64,000 nt of DNA from Linum tenue (Eukaryota; Streptophyta; Magnoliopsida; Malpighiales; Linaceae): NCBI GenBank assembly GCA_946122785.1, contig CAMGYJ010000006.1, forward strand, positions 44,784,066 to 44,848,065. Reading direction: 5' to 3'. Below, piece by piece: positions 44,866-54,984 of this stretch. The notes below the pieces were generated by a model. That model did not search any database. It saw only the letters and a list, made by a program, of their open reading frames with translations, and was not told the origin of the DNA. The number at the start of each line of letters is the position of its first letter. The stretch's first letter is position 1. The translations under genes and the position numbers were made by a program.

Positions 44866-46313
44866 TGACACACTAAAACACAACACCAAACTGCGACCAA
44901 GCGTAATCGGAGTCCGGAAATGCACTAAAGTGGCAAGCTCTATTTGTCAACCCGGGGTCTAGATCTACTGCCTACTCCGTGATTATCTATTATCTAGCAA
45001 ACTCACTCGAGTGATTGTGATTTAACTAAAAGTAGTAAGAAAGCAGGAAATGTTTCAAAGTTCTTAAGCAAGGGAAGAGTCACTCGGGAATGAGTCCCCC
45101 TAGCTCCTTAGTTAGGTAGAGGTTGTAATTACCCTGGGTTGATTAACTGTTGATTAAGCTGCGGAAGATCCGACAGTAGCTTGGAATCTCTTAAGCTGAC
45201 CAAGCCCTCTCAGGCAGGCTAACCGGCAGGCGACTAACCTTCACCGGGATAAACTGCTGAGGCAATAAGCACAGAACTCCACTACTGGAATTGGGTTCGA
45301 GTACAAAGCAGTAAATCGATTAACTCTCGTATAACCAATCTACCACTACCGATTGATGAAGCTCTAACAACCTAATCAAATTATATCTATCTTAGGTTGC
45401 AGCAGAAATCAAGAAAAGATGATCAGACTTCAATTGACTCAATGAAGCATGCATCAATCGATTATAACCAATCAGTATAACAATCCGAGGTCATTACAAT
45501 TAAGATCCCTAACACATGGAACTAGGGTTCTTCATGCCCAAGTGAGAGAAGGTTCTACTCCATAGAGAGAGAGAGAGAGGAAAACATAAATCAGAGTAGT
45601 CATACTCATAAAGATGAGGATATTCTGCTCTAGGATGTCGATCTTCACTCCTTGGGATGCAATCTGGGCTTCAATGGTGAGAAATCTACTCCAAATAGCC
45701 CCTAGGGTTTGTTCTTCGCACTTTCTCTCTCTAAAGCTCTATTTTTTGCTCAAAAACTCGATTCCCTCTCCTTTGGCTCGAATCTGCCTCAAAAACCCGA
45801 TTCTGGGCGAAATACGGTCGTAATTCCTCCATGCCCGTATTTCACCCAAAACGCGCATTTTGATTAAGTTTCAGCGCATCCAAGGCTCCTCTCGGCAGTG
45901 AAAATACGGGCATGGGAGGGACAATATAGTCGTATTTCTCCTGCCCGCATTTCTTCCTCCTCTCCTATTTAATGCTTTCTTTCTCCCTCAACCGGACTCT
46001 GAATCACTCGTCGTTTGATCCCAGATGCTCGTAGTCTCGTCCTCTTTGTTTTCAGGAGAAGATTCCATAATTATTTGTCCATAATATGAGGTAGAAATTC
46101 ATTCTTCCTCAGGTCATTCTCGAGTTTCTTCTCCCAAATTGCCAAATGATCTCCTATTGACTTGAAACTTGCGCCTATGCATCCCTTTATTTGCTAGGAC
46201 CTGAAATATGACAAAATAACAAAACCTAGCGTAAAATTGGCCAAGACACCACAAATTTGAGCCAAAATTGTTAAGAAACTAGGGTGCAAACATGTGAAAA
46301 TACGACGCTATCA
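44866..46313 (-). mobile_element. 5' LTR of L3
   Basis: 1448 bp. The palindrome units at 45809-45851 and 45902-45953 are the counterparts of those at 41255-41403, with a few changes that weaken the arms. Confidence 0.92.
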
Positions 46314-46610
46314 TTATCCCTAACACATGGAACTAGGGTTCTTCATACCCAAGTGAGAGAGGGTTCTACTCCATAGAGAGTGAGAGGGAAACATAAAACA
46401 AAGCAGTCATACTTATCAAGATGGGAAGAATCTACTCTGGGACGATAGTCTTCACTCCAGGATGAAATCCAAGCTTGATTGATGAAACCCAGCTCCAAAA
46501 TCACCTCTAGGGTGTGTTCTTCGCACTTTCTCTCTCTAGGAGTCTGTTTCTAGCTCTAAAAATCGATCTCGCTCTCTCTTTGGCTGAAATCTTCCTTTAA
46601 TTTGAGATTG

Positions 46611-46669
46611 GGCAAAACACGATCGAGGGCACGACCGTGTTTTGCTTCTGCTCGCCCGTGTTTTGCCCC
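46611..46669. repeat. Nested palindrome unit in the remnant LTR
   Basis: The arms gggcaaaacacg (46611-46622) and cgtgttttgccc (46658-46669) are perfectly complementary, with gcacgaccgtg at the centre. A diverged second copy lies at 48250-48285. Confidence 0.8.
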
Positions 46670-46842
46670 CAGTATGGCAAACACGCTCGCGTCGCTCTTA
46701 AAATACGGTCGTACCCATGACGTGACACGACCGTGTTTTGTACCCATGGCACCCGTGTTTTGGATCCTCAGCAGCCCTCACGACACGCCCTCGGAAGTAA
46801 AAACACTAACGGGAGCCAGATGAAACACAGCCGTGTTTTTAG

Positions 46843-47991
46843 GGAAGGGAAATTGAGGGACATACTCCTTCACCACTGGTTGGGCTTAGGAGCAGGCACC
46901 TCAACCTTCTTCTCCATTTCTTTTTCAACAGTTGGAAATGTCGAAGCATGTCTCTCTCCTGCTTGTCTGGCCGGGACAGGTGGGTCTGCAGTCACTTTGC
47001 CGCTCCTTGTAGTGATAGCATTAAGGTGGCATTCGCGTCCTTCGGATTAGGAATGGTATGACCCGACAAGGTACCCGGAGCCCTTTGTGCCACTGCTTGA
47101 GCCGCCACACTCCTCAGCTGGGTTTGGATATCCTACAAAATAGCCTGTGTGTTTCTCTGGCCAGCTTTAAGAGCCAGGAATTTACTCGAGGCCTTTTCCA
47201 TGAACTGCTCCATAGTGTTGAATTTATTAGCACTAGAACTAGCAAGAGAACCCACCAAGTCCCGCAGCTCAGCTATCAGATCATTCTGCACTTGGGTTGG
47301 AGGGGCTGCAGCTAGATGCTAGAAAGGTCGCGGCTGTGGTTAAGCAGCATGCCCCTGCATGGGCTGGTAGAGAGACTACTGCAGTTGCTGGAATTGCCCC
47401 TGCCTAGGCTGATATTGCGGTCTCTGGAAGCCTGGAGGTCCTGGGGAGATTGGTGGCTTAAGCTTATTTCCACTCCAGGAGAAGTTGGGATGCTGGCCCC
47501 ACCCCTCGTTATACGTGTTGTTGTAGGGGTCATTGCGCCTAGCATTGTTGATGAAGTTCACCTGCTCCTGGGTGTAGTCGACTGTCTCATCGCCTGACAG
47601 TCTTCCACAGTATGATGGGTGCTCCCGCACCACTGGAAATGCATCGCCTGTTGTTGTCCTGTCCCTGGGACCATCCCAGAATGATCAATGGCTGAGACCA
47701 GCTTTGATACCACCTGCACCAGCTCAGAAGACGGGGTGGCCACAACATGCACACCCCGACCTAGTGCTCGTCTCGATCTCCTAGAAGTTCCCCAATCATA
47801 TCCCTGCTTTGCCATGTCTTCAAAGAGTCGATTCAGCTGTGGCGGGGTCTTGGTTCGCATGTTCCCGCCGCAGAACGAGTCAATCAGCTGCTTATCTTCT
47901 GGGAAGAGGGCGTGGTAGAAAGTGCCCACCTTGAAGGCGTCATTGAACCCATGATAGGGACACTTCAGGAAAAGACTGGTGTATCTTTCCC
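46843..47991 (-). pseudogene. gag: Athila-type gag fragment of the remnant element
   Basis: On the minus strand it starts inside the capsid region at WERYTSLFLKCPYHGF, aligned with 4924-4970 of the Athila-type gag. It passes QWCGSTHHTVEDC, where the first zinc-knuckle Cys is replaced by Phe, and continues through NARRNDPYNNTYNEGWGQHPNF into the Gln/Pro-rich region. A frameshift lies near 47600. Both ends are fused to LTR sequence, so upstream gag, PBS and all of pol are missing. Confidence 0.85.
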
Positions 47992-48543
47992 AAGTGAGAG
48001 AGGGTTCTACTCCATAGAGAGAGAGGGGAACAGAAAACAAATCAGTCATACTCATAAAGATGGGAAGAATCTGCTCTGTGATGATAATCTTCACTCTAAG
48101 GATGAAATCCAAGCTTGATTGATGACACCCAGCTCCAAAATCACCTCTAAGGTGTGTTCTTTGCACTTTATCTCTTTAGGACTCTGTTTCTAGCTCTGAA
48201 AATCGATCCCCCTCTCTCTTTGGCTGAAATCTTCCTTTAATCCGAGATTGGGAAATACACGGTCGAGTGCCCGCCCGTGTTTTGCCCCAAGTATGGCAAA
48301 CACGCTCGCGTCGCTCCCAAAACACGGTCGTGCCCATGACGTGACACAACCGTATTTTGTACCCATGGCGCCCGTGTTTGGATCCTCAGCAGCCCTGACC
48401 GCCGTGTGTTTACTTTAGCGGGGGCCAGATGAAACACGACTGTATTGTTAGGGTAGTCTGCCCGTGTGTTTACTGCCGAACTTGTTCCCCTATATTCAAT
48501 GCTTCGTTTCTCCCTCGTCCTGACTCCGAATCAGTCGCCATTT

Positions 48544-49507
48544 TGATAAGGCCCTAGATGGGACTTCAGTTTCCAGAATAGCGCAGCTACAAATTGAGCT
48601 TGCTCAATTCCAAGAACTCGAGCAAAACAATGGGTTTTGTAGGCGGGTGGATGGTCGATTTCGTGTAATTCCACACAACGGAGAAAGACTCGAAATAGAT
48701 AAATCGAAGCCTGGCCACGATCAGCGTGAATAGCTGAACGATACAAGCACTCAAGCTGCTTAGAACTCTTCCTAAACAACTCTCAAACTCACGAAGCACA
48801 AGCTTTGTGAACCGAACTCGGGTTTGTATTCCAATCAATAAAATCTGAGTTTTACAACGCGATTGATCAACCTTAAATAGACCTACGTAACTAACAAGCT
48901 TAATACGGAAAACCAATTCTCAAACAAACAAGGAAATAGAGTTCAAACAGAAAAGGGAAAACACTTAGACACAATCCTAGTCCGAAATGGATTCGGATTA
49001 CCCCTTGCAAGATAGTCTTCTCGGCAGCTTCCATACGATCTTGCTAGCCTTCGTCGGAAGCCTTCCAAGTATGGTTTTGATCAACCAATGCCTCTACGTT
49101 GCTCTATGAAAATTGTACTTTCATGTGGTTGCATTCGTGGAACTCGATTCTCCTTCATACCAGTCGAACCAAGCTCCAAAAGTTGGTATCCAAGCTGTCT
49201 TCCAGACTTGGAGAATTCCTGGCAGTTTTCCAGATTCAGCATAGTGTTTTGAGCAGCTCGAAAATTGATCTTCCTGGCTTCCTCTCGAGCATCCAAGCAT
49301 GTCCCGTTGTAGAGGGTTATCCCATATTTCAAACTAACCTTCAATTCTCCATTTCCATCGAGCCATTTGTTAGGAACGAGCTCGCAAAGTGACCTACCTG
49401 AAACTGTAGTAAGACTTAGCAAAAATTCAGAGTTAGCTAAAGGGAATGAGTTGGATTCTTTGTCCATCAATTGGAGACTAGGAACTGATCCAGGTGAGAT
49501 CATATCA
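48544..49507 (-). mobile_element. 3' LTR of the TR-GAG-like element
   Basis: 964 bp, ends TG...CA. Differences from 52442-53405 by eye are scattered substitutions, for example near 48575, 48590 and 48635-48655. Confidence 0.93.
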
Positions 49508-49522
49508 GCCCCCCCCCCCCTC
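49508..49522 (-). promoter_or_regulatory. Polypurine tract of the TR-GAG-like element
   Basis: The minus strand reads ga, a run of 12 G, then c, directly before the 3' LTR start tgatatgatc. Confidence 0.8.
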
Positions 49523-50143
49523 TTGAAAAAGTGTTGCCCTCAACACTTTGGCCTTCCTTTGCTCGAATCGTTCACAAAATTGAACCCAAACTGGATCTGA
49601 ATATGGCTGCTCAAGCTCGAGTTTCTGACAACATAGTTTAGTGTTCATCGTGGAATGAGTTGGGGTTTTCGAGTTGAAGCATTCCCAGGCTAATTCAGGG
49701 ACTCCACGACCTTCTCCTTGATCCCAATTGACTTTCTGACCTGTCCACTTACCTCGAATCATCGACACGATGGCCGAATCTTTGCCAGCTTCTTTCCTGC
49801 CATCATCGTTATTCAAATTTTCCAAACCCAGAAAGTTCAATGGTAAATTGGGCGTTATGGATTCAGGAAACTTTGGGTCTAATTGAACTATCGGAGAGCT
49901 TCCTGGGATGGTTTTGAATGATTTTGCAGCAGTCGATCGAGTCGACTCTTCTCCAATCGTTCCACCCCATAAACCCAGTTTGTCATCGTGACTTCCCGTT
50001 TGCAGAGCACTTTTGGGTTGAATCGAGTTCGCCGACCCAGTGATCTTGGTTCCTTTCCAACCTGCATCCGAGTTTCCTGAGGTGATTTGGAGTGTGCCAG
50101 CAGTTTCCACGAGGTCTGACCCGCCGTCAAGGACTCCGACCAA
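49508..50143 (-). CDS. Unrecognised ORF downstream of protease
   Basis: An open frame of 212 codons from the ATG at 50143 to a stop at the PPT. It occupies the place where RT would start. Composition is mixed (Gly, Ser, Asn, Lys) with WKGTKITG, KWTGQKVNWDQ and FQEGGGG at the C-terminus, the last encoded by the PPT. No domain is recognised. It may be captured host sequence or a chance open frame; it is uninterrupted, unlike gag in the same element. Confidence 0.45.
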
Positions 50144-50194
50144 TTCTCCCTCTCTCTTACTCTGTTCTGACGGCGAGTTGTCGATTTGTTGCCG

Positions 50195-50878
50195 TCAATG
50201 AAGCTTCTCCTTTTTGAATGCTGTCAACATAAAACGATGGGCGACAAGATTAGCTTCCTGTGGTTCCTTCGAGGTTGCCACACTGGATTCCCCTTTCTGC
50301 CGACGTCGAATTGTTTCCAGATGTCGTTGATCAGCTCGGACTTCGGCCGGGGTCATCGGTTTTAGCACGAACTTCTGGTTTCGATGCCGAAATTTGTAGC
50401 AGTTTGTTCCTCCGTCATGGCATACCCCTCGATCAAATTGCCAAGGTCGGCCAAGCAGCAGATGAGCAGCCTGCATCGGCGCCACATCGAATTGAATTTC
50501 ATCTTCATAGCGCCCAATTGCAAACGGAATTCTAGCCTGCTTGTTGACCTTAATGGCTCCGTAATCATTCAGCCAGTGTAATGTATAAGGTTCAGGATGT
50601 TTGCTAGTACTCAACCCGAGTTTCTTGACGATGTCAGAGCTTACTACATTTGTAGAGCTCCCACCATCTATGACGAGGGACAGCAAGTTTCCCTTAACGC
50701 TGCATCGTGTATGAAAGAGGTTTTCCCTCTGTTCTGAGTTTGAATGAGCCTCAATGGTGAGTGCCCTTCGATTTACGCCGATGAGGTTTCCGAGCGGAGG
50801 AGGGGTCTCCATTTCAAGCTCCTCATCTACCTCTTCCTCCTTCTGAGCTCTTCTCTTCCTCAGACACATATTCACCAT
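50195..50878 (-). CDS. Retropepsin-like aspartic protease, gypsy type
   Basis: A 227-codon open frame. The catalytic region is LSLVIDGGSSTNVVS, a D-G-G variant common in plant gypsy elements. The flap/second half includes FAIGRYEDEIQFDV and the family motif HLLLGRPWQFDR. The N-terminal part continues from the acidic tail after the zinc knuckle. It would mature gag in trans or cis. No RT follows. Confidence 0.85.
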   Translation of the reverse strand: MVNMCLRKRRAQKEEEVDEELEMETPPPLGNLIGVNRRALTIEAHSNSEQRENLFHTRCSVKGNLLSLVIDGGSSTNVVSSDIVKKLGLSTSKHPEPYTLHWLNDYGAIKVNKQARIPFAIGRYEDEIQFDVAPMQAAHLLLGRPWQFDRGVCHDGGTNCYKFRHRNQKFVLKPMTPAEVRADQRHLETIRRRQKGESSVATSKEPQEANLVAHRFMLTAFKKEKLH

Positions 50879-51309
50879 CTCGAATTATCAGGGTCTTCAC
50901 GTTTGCACATTGGCTTGCCTTGTGCCCCCGACCATGAGACTTTGAAGAATTGAATTGAAACCTTTGGGTTTTTGCAAGTTTGCGTACTTGTGTGAGCTTT
51001 GATGGATTCCAAGCTCGTTGAGCTCTTGTATCGATCAAGAACGCGTTGATCGTGGCCGGGCATCTATCCTTATATCAATTGAGCCTTTCCCCAGGTGTGG
51101 AATTGCACGTTTGATTCCGTTTTATCCAAACACCCAAGAACATCCTTGTTTTTTGTTAGAAATTCGTTTTAATCAAGCTCCTCATCTACCTCTTCTCCTT
51201 CTGAGCTCTTCTCTTCCTCAGACACATATTCACCATCTCGAATTATCAAGGTCTTCACGTTTTCACATTGGCTTGCCTTGTGCCCGCGACCATGACACTT
51301 GAAGCATTG
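50816..51309 (-). repeat. Internal duplication around the zinc knuckle (two copies, 359 bp apart)
   Basis: 50816-50952 and 51175-51309 are near copies of the zinc-knuckle/acidic-linker segment (HGRGHKASQC...VKTLIIRDGEYVSEEE). The left copy keeps only part of the knuckle; the right copy has the complete CFKCHGRGHKASQC. The intervening 50953-51174 has no counterpart and joins them. Confidence 0.8.
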
Positions 51310-52440
51310 AATTGAACCGGAGGATCCTTCAAACTTGCCTTGGTATGCTGGAGTCACCTGCTTGGGAGCAATTTTGGGGTTTTCTGGCCGAATTGGAGCT
51401 GGACTTACCTCCAAAGAGTTATCTGTTGTACTTCGGTTGGAAAACCTCCTGTTCTTGGTCTGTTTCTCAATCTTGATGGCCAAATGCACTGCTTAACTCG
51501 ACGAATTGCCTGAGCTCTAGTTCTTGCCTGATGTCCCGATTTAGTCCATGAAGGAACCTGTAAATGGTGGATTCCCTATCTTCTTGGACATCTGCTCGCA
51601 ACAGAAGCATCTCAAGCTACTTAAAGTACTCGTCAACAGTCTTGCCCCCCTGCCGAATTAATTGAAGAGAGTCGAAGAACTCTCTTTGGTAATACCCAGG
51701 GATAAATCGATCTCGCATCAGTGTTCTTAGTTCGTCCCGGGTAGCAACTGGAGGCTGGGCATTGCGGCGGCGTCTCATCTGGGTCTGCTCCCACCATTTT
51801 GCAGCATAATCCGTGAACTCATACACCGCGAGCAATATCTTATGTTGCTCCGTGTAATTCCCACACTGGAAGAAGAGAAGGATCTTGCGCTCCCAGTCTA
51901 AGTAAGCTGTCGCATTGCTTGTCCCTTGAAACGAAGGAATCGTTAGTTTAATTCCACGAAGCTCAGTGATAGCGCCGTCAAACTCTGCTCCAGTGTTTCG
52001 TCGACCAAAATCTCTATTGCCTCGAACTCGCGTGTTGGGATCTCCTTCTGCGACAACCAATTGCCTTTCAACATTACGTAGCCTCTCCTCTAGGACACGA
52101 GTGGCGTCGTTTGGGTCGTCTCGAGCTTCTTGGGTCACGACCATTTCTACCTCTGCTTCTTTGGTCGGTGATCTCATCCGTCCAGTCGTCGAGTAATGTG
52201 ATCCAATTGCAACTGAAAAGAGGCGGTCATCTGTGCTACAGTAGCCTGAATTACTACCATGGGATCCTCTTCCTTGGGATCTCCCATCAGGTTCTTTGTT
52301 TTGGAAGATTTATTCCTTGGTTCTGCATGTACAACTTCCGGGTCGTCGGAAACAGAGCCCTTCGACCGAGTCCAGCGCGTCGTTCCGGCAGCGTCTGCCT
52401 TCGTCTCGTCCACTGCGTTTGAACCAGGCTCTGATACCAC
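51169..52440 (-). pseudogene. gag: Gypsy-type gag of the TR-GAG-like element
   Basis: It starts close to the PBS. An N-terminal frame (52440-52174) with QATVAQMTASFQLQLDHITRRL is followed after a frame change by the capsid region (52177-51617): IPSFQGTSNATAYLDWERKI, YAAKWWEQ and DRFIPGYYQREFFDSLQ. A TAG lies at 51619-51617 and a frame change near 51490. The zinc knuckle CFKCHGRGHKASQC is at about 51300-51260. In other autonomous elements of this type gag leads into protease and then RT. Confidence 0.88.
52421..52439 (-). promoter_or_regulatory. PBS, initiator-Met tRNA type
   Basis: The minus strand reads tggtatcagagcctggttc, two bases after the 5' LTR. tggtatcagagc is the standard plant initiator-Met primer site. 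Confidence 0.92.
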
Positions 52441-52441
52441 T

Positions 52442-53405
52442 TGATAAGGCCCTAGATGGGACTTTAGTTTCCAGAATAGTGCAGCTACGAATTGAGCTTG
52501 CTCAATTCCAAGAACTCAAGCAAAACAAGGGGTTTTGTAAATGGGTGGATAGTCGATTTCGTGTAATTCCACACAATGGGGAAAGACTCGAAATAGATAA
52601 ATCGAAGTCTGGCCACGATCAGCGTGAATAGCTGAACGATACAAGCACTCAAGCTGCTTAGAACTCTTCCTAAACAACTCTCAAACTCACGAAGCACAAG
52701 CTTTGTGAACCAAACTCGGGTTTGTATTCCAATCAATAAAATCTGAGTTTTACAACGCGATTGATCAACCTTAAATAGACCTACGTAACTAACAAGCTTA
52801 ATACGGAAAACCAATTCTCAAACAAACAAGGAAATAGAGTTCAAACAGAAAAGGGAAAACACTTAGACACAATCCTAGTCCGAAACGGATTCGGATTACC
52901 CCTTGCAAGACAGTCTTCTCGGCAGCTTCCATACGATCTTGCTCGCCTTCGTCGGAAGCCTTCCAAGTATGGTTTTGATCAACCAATGCCTCTACGTTGC
53001 TCTATGAAAATTGTACTTTCATGTGGTTGCATTCGTGGAACTCGATTCTCCTTCAAACCAGTCGAACCAAGCTCCAAAAGTTGGTATTCAAGCTGTCTTC
53101 CAGACTTGGAGAATTCCTGGCAGTTTTCCAGATTCAGCATAGTGTTTTGAGCAGCTCGAAAATCGATATTCCTGGCTTCCTCTCGAGCATCCAAGCATGT
53201 CCCGTTGTAGAGGGTTATCCCATATTTCAAACTAGCCTTCAATTCTCCATTTCCATCGAGCCATTTGTAAGGAACGAGCTCGCAAAGTCACCTACCTGAA
53301 ACTGTAGTAACACTTAGCAAAAATTCAGAGTTAGCTAAAGGGAATGAGTTGGATTCTTTGTCCATCAATTGGAGACTAGGAACTGATCCAGGTGAGATCA
53401 TATCA
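52442..53405 (-). mobile_element. 5' LTR of the TR-GAG-like element
   Basis: 964 bp, TG...CA, flanked by CATTT at 53406-53410. Carries an open frame shared with the 3' LTR that is not a known protein. Confidence 0.93.
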
Positions 53406-53712
53406 CATTTGATCCCAGATGCTTGTAGTCTCGTACTTTTTCTTTTCACGACAAGATTGCATGATTCTTTTTCCATAAATGAGGTAGAAATACATTCTTC
53501 TTCAGGTCATGCCCCAGTTTCTTCTCCCGAATCGCCAATTGATATCCGATTGACTTGAAACTTGCGCCTAGCCTTTCCTTCGACGCTTGGGACCTGAAAT
53601 GTGACAAAATAGCACAACCCAGCGTAAGATAGGCCAAAGGTGCATGACTAGGAGTCACAAACGGATAAGAAATAAGGGTGCAAACACGTGCAAATACATC
53701 GTTATCAGGTGT

Positions 53713-54964
53713 CGAGTCTGATTCGAAAGATGTAGCTCAAGCTGAAAAGGAAGAAGACGATGTGATGGATGAGGAAACATATGACCCTAAGTGCTCGGGC
53801 ATTATGTTTACGGAAACGGAGAAGATCCATTGGCGAAGAGAGTGGTGATCAGCTCTAATGGTGAAGATATTGGGGGAGAAGAGTATCGTATATTTCGCTA
53901 GCTAGACGTTCGAATTCGCTCTGGGCTAGGAATGAGGAACTCCAAATATCAAATACGAGGAATGGCTATTTTCAGGTCAGATTTAGGAGCCAAAAAGACT
54001 ATGATCATGCAACTGTGGCGGGGTTGTGACTCCTAGGAGAGATGTACCTCACGGTGCATCGGTGGTTCAAAGGCTTTAATCCATGGAATACAGTTATCAC
54101 ACCGATAATGTTATGGGCCCAACTACCAGAGCTTCCGTGAGTTTATTAATAAGGAAGAAATGATGAGAATTGCAGAGCGAATGAGTAAACCAGTCCGAGT
54201 AGATGGAGCCACAGAGTTGGTGCCAGAGGGAAATATGCAACAGTGTGTGTTGAAGTGGATCTAACCCAACTGATGTTATCCCAATACAAAATAGAAGGAG
54301 TGACATACTTAATACAATATGAGGGTCTAGAACCTATTTACACAAATTGTCACATACGGTTAACCGCGGGTAGATGCCGGTGTAGGCTTATGAACCCGGC
54401 CATGGAAAAATATGATAAACCACAAGAAGAGGTCGAATTGGTAAATGATCTTGCAAAAGGGTAGACGTATGGGGAATGGATGGTGGTAAAAAAGAAGGAT
54501 CGACATAATGGACGACGGGAGGGTAATGGAAAACAACATGGGTAGGGTCGAAATCAGCCCAACCGTTTCCAAGTAATATAAGATGAGAATGACGAGGGAG
54601 GCAAGAAGATTGAGTCAAACCAAGGGTAGAGCGGCAGTCGGCTAAGACTCCACAAGAAGTAAGTGAAGGAACACGTAATAATTCTCATGCAGAAATGCAT
54701 GTGAAACCGAAACAATCTCAAGACCCTATTATGACTAAGGATCACACCGAGCAAAGGCCTATGAAGCAGTGTATGGCCAAGAAAGGAAACTAAAAAGGTA
54801 CAAAAGGTAATCAAAGGGGGCAAACTGGGAGCTCGGGGACGGTTACGAATAAACAGCAACAAGGGAAGAAACAAGGAAAGCCACCTGAAGCAGTAAAACC
54901 AACCTAGACGAATCAACAAGAACTGAAAGCAGTAAGCATGAAAAATTATGATGGTGCGGGGAAC
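53713..54964 (+). pseudogene. LINE ORF1, remainder
   Basis: Continues from 39665 in the frame G-V-E-S-D-S-K. Recognisable blocks typical of plant L1 ORF1 are YDPKCSGIMFTETEKIHW, then the RNA-binding-like core with RVDGATELVPEG and VCVEVDLTQ, and QYEGLEPIYTNC, where the knuckle region would start. Multiple stops and frameshifts. Confidence 0.8.
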
Positions 54965-54984
54965 CGATCCTCTTCGGTAGTTAA

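Larger units (their letters stand above)
40320..46313 (-). mobile_element. Non-autonomous Athila-like element L3, complete (5994 bp)
   Basis: On the minus strand it has 5' LTR (46313-44866), PBS, accessory ORF (44720-43501), internal PPT-like element, covarying hairpin, 3' noncoding block, PPT (41780-41764) and 3' LTR (41763-40320). The flanks atatc (40315-40319) and ttatc (46314-46318) agree at four of five positions. It inserted into the LTR of the remnant at 39666-53707. No gag or pol. The two LTRs are closely similar, so insertion was fairly recent. Confidence 0.9.
48544..53405 (-). mobile_element. Gag-protease-only LTR retrotransposon (TR-GAG-like), 4862 bp
   Basis: Two 964-bp LTRs (52442-53405 is 5', 48544-49507 is 3'), a perfect CATTT target duplication (48539-48543, 53406-53410), an initiator-Met PBS and a G-run PPT. 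The 2934-bp interior encodes gag, a zinc knuckle and an aspartic protease but no RT, RNase H or integrase. The LTRs are equal in length and differ at few positions, so this is the youngest insertion of the nest. Protein features resemble Ty3/gypsy gag-protease. Confidence 0.92.
39666..53707 (-). mobile_element. Athila-like LTR-gag-LTR remnant, host of two later insertions
   Basis: The outer ends are tgacacgc (39666) and gttatca (53707), flanked by perfect GGTGT duplications (39661-39665, 53708-53712). Its own sequence is 39666-40319, 46319-48543 and 53411-53707. On the minus strand it is LTR start, LTR middle, a gag piece, then LTR middle again and LTR end. PBS, pol and most of gag are deleted. 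The two partial LTRs overlap over the palindrome-rich middle (46340-46842 and 47992-48450). Confidence 0.82.
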
